A stretch of DNA of 64,000 bases from Inonotus obliquus. Taxonomy: Eukaryota; Basidiomycota; Agaricomycetes; Hymenochaetales; Hymenochaetaceae. Positions 1 through 13,300 of this stretch are shown piece by piece; within the stretch, counting starts at the first letter, position 1, and each line of letters starts with the position of its first letter. The DNA lies in the NCBI GenBank assembly GCA_032164295.1, contig JAJHTX010000003.1:1612001-1676000 (forward strand), given 5' to 3'. The position numbers and the translations under genes were made by a program. The notes beneath the pieces were generated by a model, which saw only the letters and a program-made list of their open reading frames with translations, was not told the origin of the DNA and searched no databases.

Positions 1-688
1 ATAGCAATCGCTTCGTTATCGTAGGAGCCTGCTACGGAACGCGAGATATAACCCGGGACAATACCAATGAAAATAGCGGCGAGAAGTCCCGCACTTTCGT
101 CCTTCATCTCCTTGGTGAACATGTAGGTTGACCAGGCAGTGAGCGCACTGAAACCGGGAGCCAGTAGCACGCAAATGTTGCGAATATCGACGGGAAGACT
201 GAGTGAATGGAGCACATTGAATATGACGCCGCTCGTCACCATCAAGCCGGGGTAGATAGTCCCACCAACGACGCGACCAAGCGGGTACCAAGCAGTAGGG
301 TCAAACCAGTTCCAGAATTCCTGAGGTTCATTCGTTAGCTTAGCTTCAAACACGAGAGGATAGACGCACATAGAAGCCCTTCTCCGCTAAGACTTTGGTC
401 GCACGACTGTTGAAAGCTTTCTTCAATAATTACCTTTACCTTTATCGCTGTGTACTTACTAGTTAAACCATGGGTCGCTACACAAACCAGTCAGATGCAT
501 CGCCTTCGTCCAGAAATGAGACGCGCTTACAATTCATGAATAATACTTTCATAGTTTACGACAGCAAAGAGACGGGACGCGATAGCAGCACCAGAGATGA
601 AGAATAAAGCGATGATACGCAAAAGAGAGGCGATATTCGCGACCGTTGACGGCGCGAGGTCTGAGGGTAACGAGTATGCCACCGCCAT
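1..688 (-). CDS. STT3: Oligosaccharyltransferase catalytic subunit STT3, N-terminal part (runs off the left edge)
   Basis: STT3 is the catalytic, multi-pass membrane subunit of the ER oligosaccharyltransferase, which transfers lipid-linked glycan to Asn in N-glycosylation sequons. Exons on the minus strand are 688-531, 477-460, 406-370 and 320-1, and all junctions are in frame. The spliced protein starts MAVAYS, has a first hydrophobic segment ([17 protein letters not shown]), and then reads EFDPWFNYRATK, which holds the conserved luminal acidic motif of the family. It continues [33 protein letters not shown] and [12 protein letters not shown], all STT3 signatures. Two exons are very small (18 and 37 nt), and the 18-nt one encodes the heart of the DPWFN motif. 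Only about the first 178 residues lie in the window, whereas the family is usually about 700 aa. It is divergent from the TFIIIA-like gene. Confidence 0.95.
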
Positions 689-894
689 GGCTGCTCGCTG
701 TAGGAATTATTTTATAATTGCTGAGATGAGTGTCGTGGTTGTGTGGTGAGTGATGAGCTACGTGTCAGCGCTGCGCAGACGCGTCTGTGCTATTTTCGGA
801 TGCTTATTTTCGGCAATCCGCGTCAGTATTTTTTCGTCCTTTCGTGCGGTTGTTTCTGGTAGGTACATTTACGCTTGCTGCTTGATTATTCGAC
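689..894. promoter_or_regulatory. Divergent promoter STT3 / TFIIIA-like with a 12-bp palindrome
   Basis: These 206 bp separate two divergent start codons. They contain a perfect 12-bp palindrome, CAGACGCGTCTG, at 776-787. Its core ACGCGT (779-784) matches the MluI cell-cycle box consensus bound by fungal MBF. No clear TATA box was seen. Function is inferred from position and motif only. Confidence 0.45.
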
Positions 895-2643
895 ATGACT
901 CGAACAGGGACTTATACTTTGGTGACTCCCGCGAAACGAAAACGACGACCGAGCCTCATCTTGTATCTATCAGGCGGTAGTACCGCCTGCGAATCAGACA
1001 ACGATACGGTCTCCGTCTTTTCAACCAACGAAAGTCCGTTGGCCTCGTCAAGCAAGATCAAACCACCAAAGGCACCTATTATTGTCAATGGAAAACTTGT
1101 CGCGGGTGATGCGAAGCGTTATCAATGCACCTTCACTGGTTGCACGAAATCATACAAGAAGCCCGCTCGATTAGAGGAGCACGAGAGGACCCATACAGGC
1201 GAGGTATGCAGTCCTGAGATATCATGTCCTTCAGTTAAGCTCATGATTGTGAATTAGCGTCCCTTCGTTTGCCTGACATGCCAGAAAACGTATTGCCGGG
1301 ACACCCATCTTCAAGCTCACATGCGCACCCACGAACCGGATTCCGCAAAACCATTCTTGTGCTTGCGTTGCAATAAGAAGTTTTGGACTTCGCAGCATCT
1401 AAAGCGGCATGAAGTACTTCATCTTGGAGAAAAACCGTTCAAGGTACTCAATCTAGTTAGCTTCCTCATGAATTGTCTAACGCAGTTGAGATAGTGTACA
1501 ATGCCCGGATGTAACCAATCGTTCTGCAAACACAACCAGCTTCGAGCGCATTTTTCGGAAACGCATTGTCCGCCAGGAACCAAAACCTTCCGCTGCGAGC
1601 ATGATGGGTGTTCAAAAAGTTTTGCCACTGGCCAGAAACTAGAGGTACATGCAAAAACCCATGGAGGTGAGCAATCCATCTGACTTGGCGAAATGCATTT
1701 TGTTTACCTAGTTTGCCCTAGATCGTCGCTACACCTGCTCTCATCTTATATGCTTACAAAAGGGCGTTCAAGATTTCTTCCCCACTTGGACCGCACTGCA
1801 GGCACACAGTCGAGAAGCGCATCCACCCACCTGTCCATACGCATCCTGTAACGGGAAGACATTTAGTCAACAGAAAGGCCTTCGGGCACATTTGAAGATC
1901 CACGAACAGCGCGAAATAGAGGAAGCGATAGGGGCAGATGGTGAAGAAGCTGATGATGAAGGTGACACTGGACCGCCTCTGAAGAGGCGTCGTGGAGGTG
2001 AAGTCGGGAGGGTTTGGAAGTGCTCCGAAGAGGGTTGCGAGAAGGACTTCAAATCGGTGTGTTCCTTACTTTACAGTATTATACTATTCGTTCTAACTTG
2101 ATACAGAGAACCGCGCTTGGAACCCATATCAAAGTCACACACCAGCGGAGAAGGGACTTTGCTTGTTCCATTGAGGGATGCGGCGCCCAATTTGGATATA
2201 AGCATTTGCTTCAGAGACATACTTCGCGAATCCACGCGATCAATATTACTTCTTACTCCGAACCCGATGCATGCCATGAGGCCGCAGATGAACCACAAAC
2301 AGACACGGCACTATCTACAAATGCGGATCTTATCGAAGTTCTTACGGGCAAAGCCTACGAAGACCGATCGAGGAAGCGCCTCACAACAACAACGCGGAAC
2401 CACGCACTTTCCTGCCCGTATCCAGACATCTCCGTCTTGCTGCCTTGTACGAACAATGAGACTTCTCGGTTGTCAATACACGAAGCACGTTCTTTGCAGC
2501 CTCGTGTCGGGACCGTTGCTTGTGCGTTTGTTTTCACGCGTGCGTACGACTTGCGTCGGCATTTGGCTTCTGCGCATGATGTTGAAATTGATCGGGAAGC
2601 AGCCGTGGCGTTGGTTGATGCGATACGGCGTAGGTCAAATTAG
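895..2643 (+). CDS. TFIIIA: TFIIIA-like nine-finger C2H2 zinc finger protein
   Basis: Probable RNA polymerase III factor TFIIIA, which binds the 5S rRNA gene internal control region and 5S RNA. Exons: 895-1203, 1258-1443, 1495-1666, 1722-2056, 2107-2643; protein 512 aa. Nine C2H2 fingers can be read in order. Finger 1 (YQCTFTGC...HERTH) ends exon 1. Fingers 2-3 are in exon 2, fingers 4-5 in exon 3, fingers 6-7 in exon 4, finger 8 spans intron 4 and finger 9 follows (FACSIEGC...HTSRIH). A basic linker (PPLKRRR) precedes finger 8. After the fingers comes a tail with LTGKAYEDRSRKRLTTTTR and a degenerate tenth C/H element near the end (CAFVFTRAYDLRRHLASAH). Nine clustered fingers, several linked by TGE or GEKPF-type linkers, plus this tail fit TFIIIA better than a generic C2H2 activator. 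The start is the first ATG in frame with finger 1. Confidence 0.82.
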
Positions 2644-2938
2644 AGAATCGTCTTTTGCGAGCCAGTTTACGTTGGTCTGGTGTTTGATTTCAAAACTACC
2701 TCTGTTGAAAATACAAATCCGTTTGCTCGGTGCCTTTTACGAAAAACGGAAGCTATTCACCGAACACACGGCGACCTCCCCTCAAAATCCGCAAATAGCA
2801 TCGTAAATCCCGATTTCGAAATACATAGCGCGGGAAAGAATCAAACCATTCAATCACGGCACATGTCAACTTTTTCGTACCACCCCGCCTCTTTGTTATC
2901 TGCAGACCACCACTCCAGCTTTTACTCTTTTTTCATAG

Positions 2939-4564
2939 ATGACTGGTAATCTCACTGATGAAGACTTGTATCGCTTTGCGAATAGGGTATCCGGGCAAGT
3001 TGTAGTCATCACTGGTACTTCTATTCCAATATACCGCGATTAAGTTACGATTATCGTGCTTACTTTCTGTGTAGGTGGTGCAAGTGGGATTGGGAGAGCT
3101 GCTGTTCTTGAACTTGCTAAACGAAGGTGCGTCTCTATCTATATTTGATCATCTAGTACTCGTAGTCTATCGAACTCACTGTTTTAATTTGTTTCTTATC
3201 TAAAGAGCAAAAGTTGTTATTGGGGATATCAATGCCAAAGCCTCTGAAGAGCTCGTGCACGCAATAAGAAATACTGGAGGGTAAATGGTCAAAGCATGCT
3301 CCCCTTTATGATGCGATCGGTGATGTGTTGAACATGTACTCCTATCCGGTTTTGCCAGAACGGCGATTTGGAAAACATGCAACGTCCTAGATTATGATGA
3401 TCAAGTACGACTCTTCGAATTTGCGCTTGAGGAGTTTGGGAGTATAGATGTTGTGGTAAGTGTAAAAGTAATCCCTCCACCCGCGTCCATCTACCTGAGT
3501 ATCTCCGAGTCCCCTCTATCTCAATCTGGAAGTACTGATGTTACTTTGCAAAGATAGCAAACGCCGGTATTGGTGAATCTGAAAGACTGGTTGGCCACGA
3601 TGTACAACTTGACGAACGTACCGGACTACCTGTAAAACCAAAGTTGAAAACGGTACAGATTAATTTTGTTAGTGTCATCTACAGTAAGCTCTTTTACTTG
3701 ATAATCGGAAGATCGATTCTTACTGTAAATCGTGGTTGGTTGGTTTTCAGCCGCTCAACTTGCGTTTCATTATTTCAGCAAAGCGACTAATGGGAATTCT
3801 TTGAAGACACTCGTATTAACCGCCTCTATACGTGAGCATCCTTCCCAGTCAGAGATATCATACGACTTGTTTCTCGATTCTGAACATTCGAATTGTTTGG
3901 ATGATTTAGTATCATTCGCGACTATAGCAACCGCACCTCTATACTGCAGCTCCAAATACGCTGTTTTCTCACTTATGCGCTCCCTAACGCCCGAGTTCCA
4001 AGCTAGTGGATTCCGTATTGCTTCTGTTCACCCTTGGTTCGTTGGTAAGTTCTTGAGACCATTACGTCCTTACTACATCCGAACAGATTACTACAAAATG
4101 ATATCAACAGATACGCCTATAGTCCCAGAAAGCACTCGAGCTCTCTTATACGGTCTTCCACTCACTCCAATCCATCGTGTTACAGGGGCAATTATCCTAG
4201 CCATCACGGACGTTTTACCAGAATCAAACGGTGCGGCGTATACTATTCCGGATGAACGAGAAGTATTTCGTATATTGTCTGATCGATTAAGTGATGAAGA
4301 GGTTTTTGCGACTTTGGGTGTGCGCGCAAGGAGAGAAGGGAGGTAAGTACTTACTACGTAGTGGTTTCAGACTTATTTTCTCTTGTCTGGGTCTGAGTTG
4401 ACAATAATTGTAGGCGATTTGAGAAAGTCGTTTCGTTATATGCGCTAGTGAGGTTGTATGCGGTGGGAAAAGGCACTAAGATATTTGCGTGTACGATTTT
4501 GGGATTTTCCTTGTGGGAACTATCATCATTAGTTCTTTCGTATATGAGGAAGCTATCTTTGTAG
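2939..4564 (+). CDS. Short-chain dehydrogenase/reductase with C-terminal hydrophobic segment
   Basis: NAD(P)-dependent oxidoreductase of the classical SDR family; the substrate is unknown. Nine exons: 2939-3014, 3075-3126, 3206-3280, 3359-3455, 3554-3683, 3751-3831, 3910-4044, 4111-4342, 4414-4564; protein 342 aa. Visible motifs are the cofactor-binding TGGASGIG (residues 25-32), IANAG (101-105) and a catalytic triad Ser169, Tyr182, Lys186 (Y-C-S-S-K). Then comes SVHPWFVDTPIV, where SDRs close over the cofactor. Two introns (3832-3909 and 4045-4110) could be read through as open frame. They are called introns because removing them restores the normal Ser-to-Tyr spacing and the HPWFVDTP motif. 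The last ~35 residues are hydrophobic and could anchor the enzyme in a membrane. It is tandem with the TFIIIA-like gene and convergent with ABP1. Confidence 0.85.
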
Positions 4565-4838
4565 GATCGGGAGTATCATAGATTCGGGGAACAGCGCGGA
4601 TAAGCCACAGTTGACGACGCCTTTCGTTAGATGGATATTTCTTGCCGTTACACTATTGTCTCTTAGAGTAAGTTTGATCGTAGAAAAGGTCTATTTCTGT
4701 ATTTCTTTATGAATCCCAGAGTCCTTGCCAAAGAAACCCGCCATAGTACATTTTTCGTGGTAACATTCATTATTAAGGTGATTTCATAAGTTCGATTCGA
4801 CGAATCCGAGTCTCACTACCTTCTTCATCGCGCCACTT
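4565..4838. other. Convergent intergenic region
   Basis: 274 bp between the stop codons of the SDR and ABP1-like genes. AT-rich, presumably both 3' UTRs. No gene or clear structure seen. Confidence 0.6.
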
Positions 4839-7353
4839 TCATTCTTGAACTTCGACGTAGTTCGCTGTGCACATATGTGAGTTTACGAGGAGCGTAAGAA
4901 ATGAGAATGAGTTTACCAGGGAACAGCCCGATATTTCCATGCGCGTCACGTCCCTGCCACCAATCCTCACTTGCAGCTTCGATATGCGTAATCCTATCTC
5001 CTTCACGGAATGATATCTCGTTCTCTTCCGCTGCGTCATAACTAAGAACAGAGTCAGCTATCGTGTCCGTGAATATAGTTGGACAAATCGTACTCGTATA
5101 GCGCAATAGCGCAGACGCCCTCGTCCTTTGCGGGAGCAGGAGGCGCTGGTGGTGCTGGTGGTGCTACGGGTGCCGCGGGTTCAGCAGGTGGCGGGGGTGG
5201 TGGAGGCTGAAACAAAGAGTTAGAGAGTGAGAAGAGGATGTGCTTTGTACGGTATGCGTACCGGTGGTGGTGGTGGTGGAGGAGCGGCTGCATCGGTCGG
5301 TTCATCCGCCTGCTGTACTACTTCGACATAGTTCGCTGTTGCAAAAGGTGAGTGAGCTATGTTGTACGACAAAAGGCTTATCTTACTAACCTGGGAAGAG
5401 GCCACTCTTCGCTCCACGAGCACCAACTCCAGACCACCAGCCTACAGTTGACATGAGCAAAAGGTTAAAATAAGCACATGTTAGATGGAATACCTTCGTC
5501 GATTTGTTCGATTTGTTCGATAGTCTCTCCCTCCGTTAAGGACATTTCATTCTCTTCCTCCGCCTCGTAATCGTACAACACGACTGCACAAACACCATTT
5601 CCTTGTGCCTTTGCAGAAGTAGCAGGTGCAGGGGGCGGGGGAGGCGGAGCAGGGATCGGTTCTACACTGAGCGCAGCCATCTCAGCAACGGGTGGGGGAG
5701 GAGGAGGCGGCTGGAACATGTTAAGTAGAGGAACGAAATAGCATAAACAGATTACTCACGGGAGGAGGTGGAGTGGCAGCTTCTATCTGAGGCTGAGGCG
5801 CCGCTGCGGGCATAACGGCCGGTACAGGACGAGAGGCTGCGGGTGGTAATGTGGGAGCGGCACTTGCTTCCTCCCTTTCAAGACTTCGGCCCGTCACGTT
5901 AGAAGCAGACGGAGGCGTCCATCTTGTTCCAGTGGAAACAGGCGAAATAGCTTTGAGAGAGGCAGACATGCTTCGTTCCTCCTCTTCCACCTGTTGTTTC
6001 CTAGCAAGAGCTTGTCGCTCGCTCCATGTAAGCTTCTTTGGTCCACCCGATGACGGGGATGACCTCGACGTCGGTTCGGATGCGGTAGCTTGTGCCATTC
6101 TCTCGAACGGATTGACAAGTTTCTTCGGAGCAGGCAAGCTGACCGGAGTATAATTTGTTCCCTGAACGTACGCTTAGATGTTGAAAAATGAATGGGCCGG
6201 CCAACTTACGACAGGGGCGATACGATCTTCCTCTTTTGGTTTTGTTGGTGTGACGGATGCTGCGACGGGTTCGTGTTCTCTACGAGGCGGATGGGCAGAA
6301 GGCTTCGTGATACAGTTTAGAGAAGCCTAGATGACATCTAAGATAAATACTTACAACCTCTCGCGATTCAGCGACAACATTTGGTCGAGTAGCGACAGGA
6401 GGAGGGGGAGGTGGAGCAGGTGCTGCGGGTTCTTCCCATGAGGGCATCACAGGCTTTGATGTTACAGTGGGGCGCGAAGCGGAAGGTAGAGGCGGCGCAG
6501 GAGCAGGAAGGGTATAAACTGGGGTCTAGCTCAACATATCAGTTTGTATTGCAAGTCACACATTCCCGACGGTGTACCCACTGGTTTCGCTGCTGCGGGT
6601 TTCGCTGCAGCAGCCTTCCTGATCTCACTAATGTCGACCTTTCCGACAGGTGCATAATTGGTACCAACCGGCGTAATTGGCTCAAACCTCCTTGGCTGTT
6701 CCTTGTGCGCCGTGTATCTCGCACCAGATGAATCCTCCACGCGTTTCATGATTAGAGCCGGCGAGACGTCCAGCTATCGCGAATATAAGGCGAAGACTCA
6801 ATGTCCAAACTGTTTGGTTCGCGTACCTCGTTACGCGCATTTATCACGACGTGTGTTCCTTTGAGGAAATTGGCAACTGCGCTTGAGTGTGTATCTGTAT
6901 GCATCCGGTGCATGAGATAAGCAGTGATGGATTCGTGAAGGGACGGTACTCACGGAATAACCCCTTCCTTGACTCTGGGACACCATCACCGCACCAGTTT
7001 ATCTGTACGAACTTTGGAAGTTCCGTCTATAACTCGCTCAGTAACCCTAGCCCCGTAAATATCAGATCGGCGCTTACATTAGGATCCTTGACGCAAACAA
7101 ACGCGTATTGAATCCTAGCAGAGAGTCATATTAGCACACATAATCCGAGCAGAGACGTAGAGGAAATATCGAACCGTCCGTCGGAGAATTCATCCTGAAG
7201 TTCTTCAAGACCACCATCGCCCGAGCTCTGAAGCTTGAGATCATTAGTTCCCTTCTCGTATGCGAAGAGTGCCCAGTCTATGCCATTTTGATTAAGGACA
7301 TCCTGGTAGGCTCTTGATATATCGGATCCGGTGATATTGACCTGCAACGACAT
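4839..7353 (-). CDS. ABP1: Actin-binding protein Abp1/drebrin-like: ADF-H domain, proline-rich linker, two SH3 domains
   Basis: Abp1 binds F-actin at endocytic patches, activates Arp2/3 and recruits partners through SH3 domains. Fourteen exons are all in frame: 7353-7175, 7114-7078, 7026-6954, 6894-6827, 6773-6582, 6525-6355, 6302-6210, 6161-5760, 5710-5494, 5441-5391, 5335-5262, 5206-5094, 5041-4917, 4864-4839; 606 aa. The N-terminal ADF-H domain reads MSLQVNITGSDI, then IQYAFVCVKDPN, INWCGDGVPESRKG and ANFLKGTHVVINARNE. A middle part holds KKLTWSERQALARKQ, typical of Abp1, among PPP runs. SH3-1 has LYDYEAEEENEMSL, GWWSG and LFPANYVEV. SH3-2 has LYDYDAAEENEISF, DWWQG and GLFPANYVEVQE at the very C-terminus. 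Both SH3 domains are split by introns at equivalent places (before ANYVEV), pointing to domain duplication. ARP2, a functional partner, lies near 53 kb. Confidence 0.93.
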
Positions 7354-10300
7354 TTCAAGCGAGGGTGTGCTAGAAGTAGCACTCGAACCCGAAACCAAAA
7401 TACAGCAGCAGCGTGATTCATGTCGTCACCGTCACACGTGTCACGTGCTCGTTCGGCCAAGGGCATTCAGGTTGAAATTATCTCTTCTCTTTCTCTCTAC
7501 TCTACACTCTAGATCCCTTCCCTTTATTACTCTTTTTACAAATGTCCACTTCTTCGCGCGCCTAGCGGGACCGTTAGAACCTAGACACACTTCTCTTCGG
7601 CCAATTTCCATCTTCGTACATTATGAGACCTCCAATCTATTTACAATGCACTCCACTATGAAAGATTCTCAATAGTCTTTCAGTCGACGCTCTCTCCGTC
7701 CCCCATCTCACTCGAAGAACTTCCCGCCTGCTTCTGTGAATGGAACAAGTACCAACTGAACTGCGAAGTATCGGATCGGCCTCTCTGACGCTCAATGACT
7801 GGTTATGGAATGTCACTGCACATATTCGACGACTTACAGTGTTCAAATAGTTATATTCGTCCGGTTATAATCATGATGGCCGTTCGAATGAATACTTATG
7901 AATAGCTTTTGGGCCAATGCGGAACACGATTCGGACCCGTTGAAACAACGTGATGATCTCCTCAAGGCATTCTGTAAAATTCTGGTGTTCCTCGAACGAA
8001 TTCGTAAAACCCAATCTTGGCATAATATGCGCTATAATGGTCTTCACTCGGATAAGATGTTCCTTTCTGCAAGTTCTTCCCGGAGAGGGATGGGTACGGA
8101 TTGAAGAGTTGTTTGCTGTAGCTTATCTGGAGTAATCCTGCTTTATCGTACAAAACGGAAACAAGTTATAAGCCGTACGTGCATCCAACCATCGCATCTG
8201 TCATTCATGCTACTTCAATACTGTCTCATAATAACCTGAAAACGGGAAATCTGGGTTGATACGACACGAAGTGCGACACTCGGAAGTCGGAAGTCGGAAC
8301 TATGTATCATCGAGCGCACCTGTTGGCTCGATCCTCTAACTCATTCTTCATTAACTAAAATTGGTACCAACGCCGTCTCCGTTCGTTCCCTCATGTCTGT
8401 TCGCGGGAGAACGATGTTCAAATGCCGCGTTCTCGAAGCGACGTCCGTGGCTGGTTATGAAAAACTTCTGGGATGCAAGGATTAATTCGAGAGTCCATTC
8501 AAATGTGTTGTTTGTCCCCACAATATCAGATGCGATCCTGCCTTTACCAGGTTCTGCAGTTTTTACGGGCAGGTACAGTATCGAGAGGAGGACTTGGGAA
8601 CAATAGCATTCAGGACTTGCAATATCTGTATCTGTGTGCTTAGAAAACTTTTGTTTATACTTTATAGACGGCGCTGCAATTAAGGACATAACGAGTTCCC
8701 AGACCACAGCTGGGGCAGGAAAAACAACTAATGCCCGCGCGAGGTCAGTGCTGTTTTTGGAGGAACTGGACCTGGTGAGTCAGTGTGTTAGTTAGGTGGC
8801 ATAGAGCTCACCATCATCGATCTAGCAATTCCTACGACTGTCAAGTTGGCTCCATTGAACTGATGGACGTGAACAGCACTTCTTGTTATGAGAAACTGTC
8901 AAGGAGGCATCCAATAGACTATGGATCAAGAGTCCATCGTAAACTCGTGAATAGCGCAAGCTCTACGGAACGATTTCAGTTTCAATCTCAAGCTAAAAAC
9001 GAAAAGTAGGTGGATGGATGGACGTTCTCCTTGAACCAAAGTTCGATATTTCTCGTCAATTACAGAAGTATCGCAAGTCTTTCTTCCAATCATTGACATT
9101 TGCAACTAGTTTTAAGAAATAAATATCTCTTCCCAGCAGACGTTCGCACTTAGAAGGCTGGAACATGCTAAGCTAATTGTGTTTCCGAGGCTGAGGAAAA
9201 GTATGAGTTAATCCACGGGCCAGCCTTTTTCTGACAAATGTATAGCTTACGTAACTATTGTATCTGATTTCAACCCAATCTGTACCTGTCAGTCTTTGTT
9301 TTGTCTCACTCACGCCACTCGCACCACTCGCACCTTTGTCTGTCTCACATCGTTCTAATATGCATCCTCCAAGGGCCCACCAGAGACTGATCCACCCAGG
9401 ATCCAGGAAACTCTGATATGTCTCTACGGAAGACGGATAGGACATGCTGGACAAATCAACTAGGATGTCTGGTTCCCCGCACAAAGCTGACCAACACAAA
9501 AAATGGTTTAATTAGAAAATATCCCACATTAGTTGATCACTCACTTGAAGGCCATACCATAATTCCATCATCAAAGAACTGGCGCCATCCGTGATCTACG
9601 TGAAGAGGGAAGTGCGGGGAAGTGCACCGTGTGCCACTTGAAACGTCTCTCGTGTTGGTGACAGGAGCGCGGCTTCAGGTGGCATGCATGTCGTTGGAAA
9701 TGCACCATCTTGTGCGACGATGCTTCCCATGACTTAGAATCCGCCGAGACAGAGGGCATGAATATATTAAGGTATGTTATGCAGATTCACGGCTGTATTG
9801 GAGAAATTCGGCGTTATATTGTACGTGTTTATTATCCACTCTGAAGAAGTTACTCAATGCTTTAAATTACCATCCCCACAGCTGAAATTAAATAAACCAG
9901 AATAGCCAACGCAGTCTCCGCAGACTAACATCCTCATCAATACTGCATCCTCCGCATTCTCACTGCTCAACATCATATACATCTACTGCGGCAAGCTCAA
10001 CTAGTTCAACTACGCTAATGAGTGCATCGCATTCGTAGTACACGGTGGATTCGCACTCAACGGCGTGTCAACAGCGTTACCAAGAACCCAACGGAGAGTT
10101 TCAATTTGATGCCTCGTTTGGCTTTTGTAGCCTCAACTGCACGTCTCGAGTGGTTTAGGCTTTCTGACGGACTCGTGCGGAATCCATCGAATGAGCATGA
10201 TACTTCTAATACCAGATCCTGCATCTGCAATACCCGGACTCTGTGACGGTGCCCATCGCGGTCGTTTATATGGGTAAACTCAATCGGTTCCAGTAATCTG

Positions 10301-13300
10301 TACGAGAGATGGTCACGCTTGTTAAACCCACAGGAGTTTCCGACGGCGTCCCAGTTGGAATATACACACAGTGAAGTGTGAATGGCGCCGAGGAAAGGAA
10401 GGCAATTCATATTGTTTTCACAATGTCAAACTTGATCAGGACCGCGTGGTCACTGGAATTGCTGATGCTGGGGCCCCTACTTGATTCGCCATTAAGCCGT
10501 CGAGGCGGGAGTGCTTACTTGAAATGATCAATACCTCCAGAAAACGTGATCCACATGCTCCCTTTAAAACAGAGTGATTTCAGGTGTACAGGAACGAAAG
10601 AGGTGAATTACAAAATTCGAATACATTTCGTCTTTTTACAACTATTGCTGGGCATATTTTAGGCTCTCATGGTTCCTTACGGCACCGGTGCTGACAGCGG
10701 CATTTGGTGACTTGCTATCGCAGCATCTAACGTTTCCCCATGAATTTTTTTATATTATGACTCCGAGCCAAGCAGTGGATCCAAGTTGTGCACCTCACCT
10801 CCAACTTCAAGGCTAGATTTACCAATTTCTTGTCAAGTGCATCGCCGAGCAGCGTTCGCTTTGTGTACGTAGATACGCACGGTCCCACCTTCGGGATGAA
10901 GACAATCCTGGAGAGTCAAACCACTGCCAAAAAGGCGAGGAAAAATAATCATCCGAGTCAGATGATGGGACAGAGAAGACCATGGTCGACGATAATCGGG
11001 TCGCGGAAGCTATCAAGAACGTAAGTACCTTATAAACCTATACTCCTCATATCCAAGACATGAAATCTAGAACCTTGGATTGGGTGTTAATTTCGCATCG
11101 TCATGCATGGGTGGTGGGATGCTCTCATGCAAACTGCTATTCGTGGTATTATCCTTACGAGCGGCCACGAAACCCAGGTCAATGTGAAGGTACTAAAGGG
11201 CATGGATCCGTGAATATGTTCTATCGTCAATGTCATTAAGAGCCACTTCAAGCGCGAGTGTAGCGTGCAGGCATACTCGGTATTGTTCAACGACGCAAAG
11301 ATAGATTTCAGCCGAACAGACCGCTAGTAAATACAAGGGTTCAAGCCCTGATGAGCTCAGTCCTCTCCCACGAGACTCGATCACGAATACGAGCAACCAA
11401 GACCCTCAGTTCATCTTTTACAATGGCTACGTAGACCCGATGACGAGAGCATCTTGTTACCGTTTGCGGCGGCGGAGAGCGGAGGGACGAGTGGAAATAT
11501 AACGAGATTCTCTAAGGATTGATATATCCAACTCTTGATGAAGTCTACTATATCGATCTCCCTCCCTGGTACTGTTTGGTAGAAAGGGTGCAGTGTGAGT
11601 CGTTACAGGTGTGTATACTCATCGGACCCATCTGATCTGGGTTTATGATGAGAAGACACAGATACATCAATGCCGTCAATTTCATTATGTTGACGAACAC
11701 AAAGTGAATGCAGTCGATATCCTGGACTGAGGCAGAAGTACCGAGTCGGCGATACCGGGCCATGATACGAAGAAGCTTACTCGCAATGGTCTTCATAAGA
11801 GCGGGTAGCTTCAAGGCACATAGAAGTAGGATAAAGTTGCGGTGAATTGGTCGCTCAGGCTCTAGGCAGGGTCCACAAAGCCCATACATGTATTTCGGAT
11901 TACCGTTGTTGCGAAACTAATCATCTTCAGTTGCTCGCATCATGAATATTATTATCCTTGGCCGCATAGGGATAGTGGTGGAGACATCTGCATCATGCAA
12001 TACTCATGCAATACAGATATCTCAATGGGAATAGATTTTTATGCACCACACCAGACCACACTCTATTACCGTGCTTGTGCCCGATCAAGCCGAATGAGGT
12101 CGAATGGTCTAACAATTACTTTTGTCGTTAGTCTGGACTCTGAAGTCAAATTGCGAAAGTGATTCAGTAAGGTAGTTCGCTTGCCGGTGGAGGTGGTCTG
12201 ATTTTGCACACACTACTAGTAACGGGTACATTCATTCATAAGAATGTTTGTAGCAGTATCATGCCCGGCGACAGAATCAGAGTTCACTCTATCACTCTAC
12301 AATAGTCTAGTGTAGTGCAATCTATAAATGTGGAACAACTTTACGTTGCGCAACCTTGTTGAGTCTCGATTAGCGGGAGATATAGAATTCTGGACTGGTT
12401 TGGAGTCCGGCCTTCGCCTGCCGTATACTCTTCCTTTCCAGATCTTGTGATATCGATGCTTCCGCATGCTTCTTCAAGTCCAGCGAAGTCGAAGTGAAGC
12501 GCAAATTGAAATTTGAAATCGGCACGATCCCACGTATCACGTGTCGGGTATTATGTGTCTTTTGCCGACCCGAACGCCGACCCGAACCGGCGGTAGTCCC
12601 TCATATGATTGATTCTTCCTTCCCTCGATCTGTCTGGCTTTCAATCTTGGGAGCATCCAACACTCTGTAGTCACCCGTGCACTCGTTTAAAGAGAGCCAA
12701 TGCGGGTAATTGATACGTTTACGCGCGTACATGGATTATCGCCTCCTCTCTCTATTGTCCAGTGATGGACATTGAAAAGCGAAAACTTCACCTTGGGCGC
12801 TTGGAAGCACCGTGACTATCGGTATCGTCTGACTTTGTCTCTTGAGCTGATCTCGATTCAGTTTCGGTTGTAGTGGATACGGTTCCAGTTCCCCTTGAGT
12901 GGTTCTTCTTATCTGTGTAACGAAAATATCTGCGTAACGAGAATTAATAGACACACAGCATTCCGATCATATCCTATGAGCTTCTCCCCTTTCGTTAACA
13001 TGCGACGGAGCTCCGTGTCTGCCCTTTTTCACTCTTTGTTCAGGACGGCTTGATTGCTATTCTTCCGAAGCGGGCCAACTGTCGACTTGGAATTTGCTTT
13101 TCTTCGACAGTTACGTCTTGGTTCCTGTAATGATAGTAATATGGAGTGGAGAACGGGCCGCTCTAAAGTGGTGCTTAACAAATGGGAAGCCGGAATAGAA
13201 CGCGCTCCCGATTTTTTGTATACCTGCTTTCCGTATACTGCTACCTTGGAGTAACACTGGATCCCTAGTCGAATCTGGCTTTGGTGTGAGCGTCTTAGCT

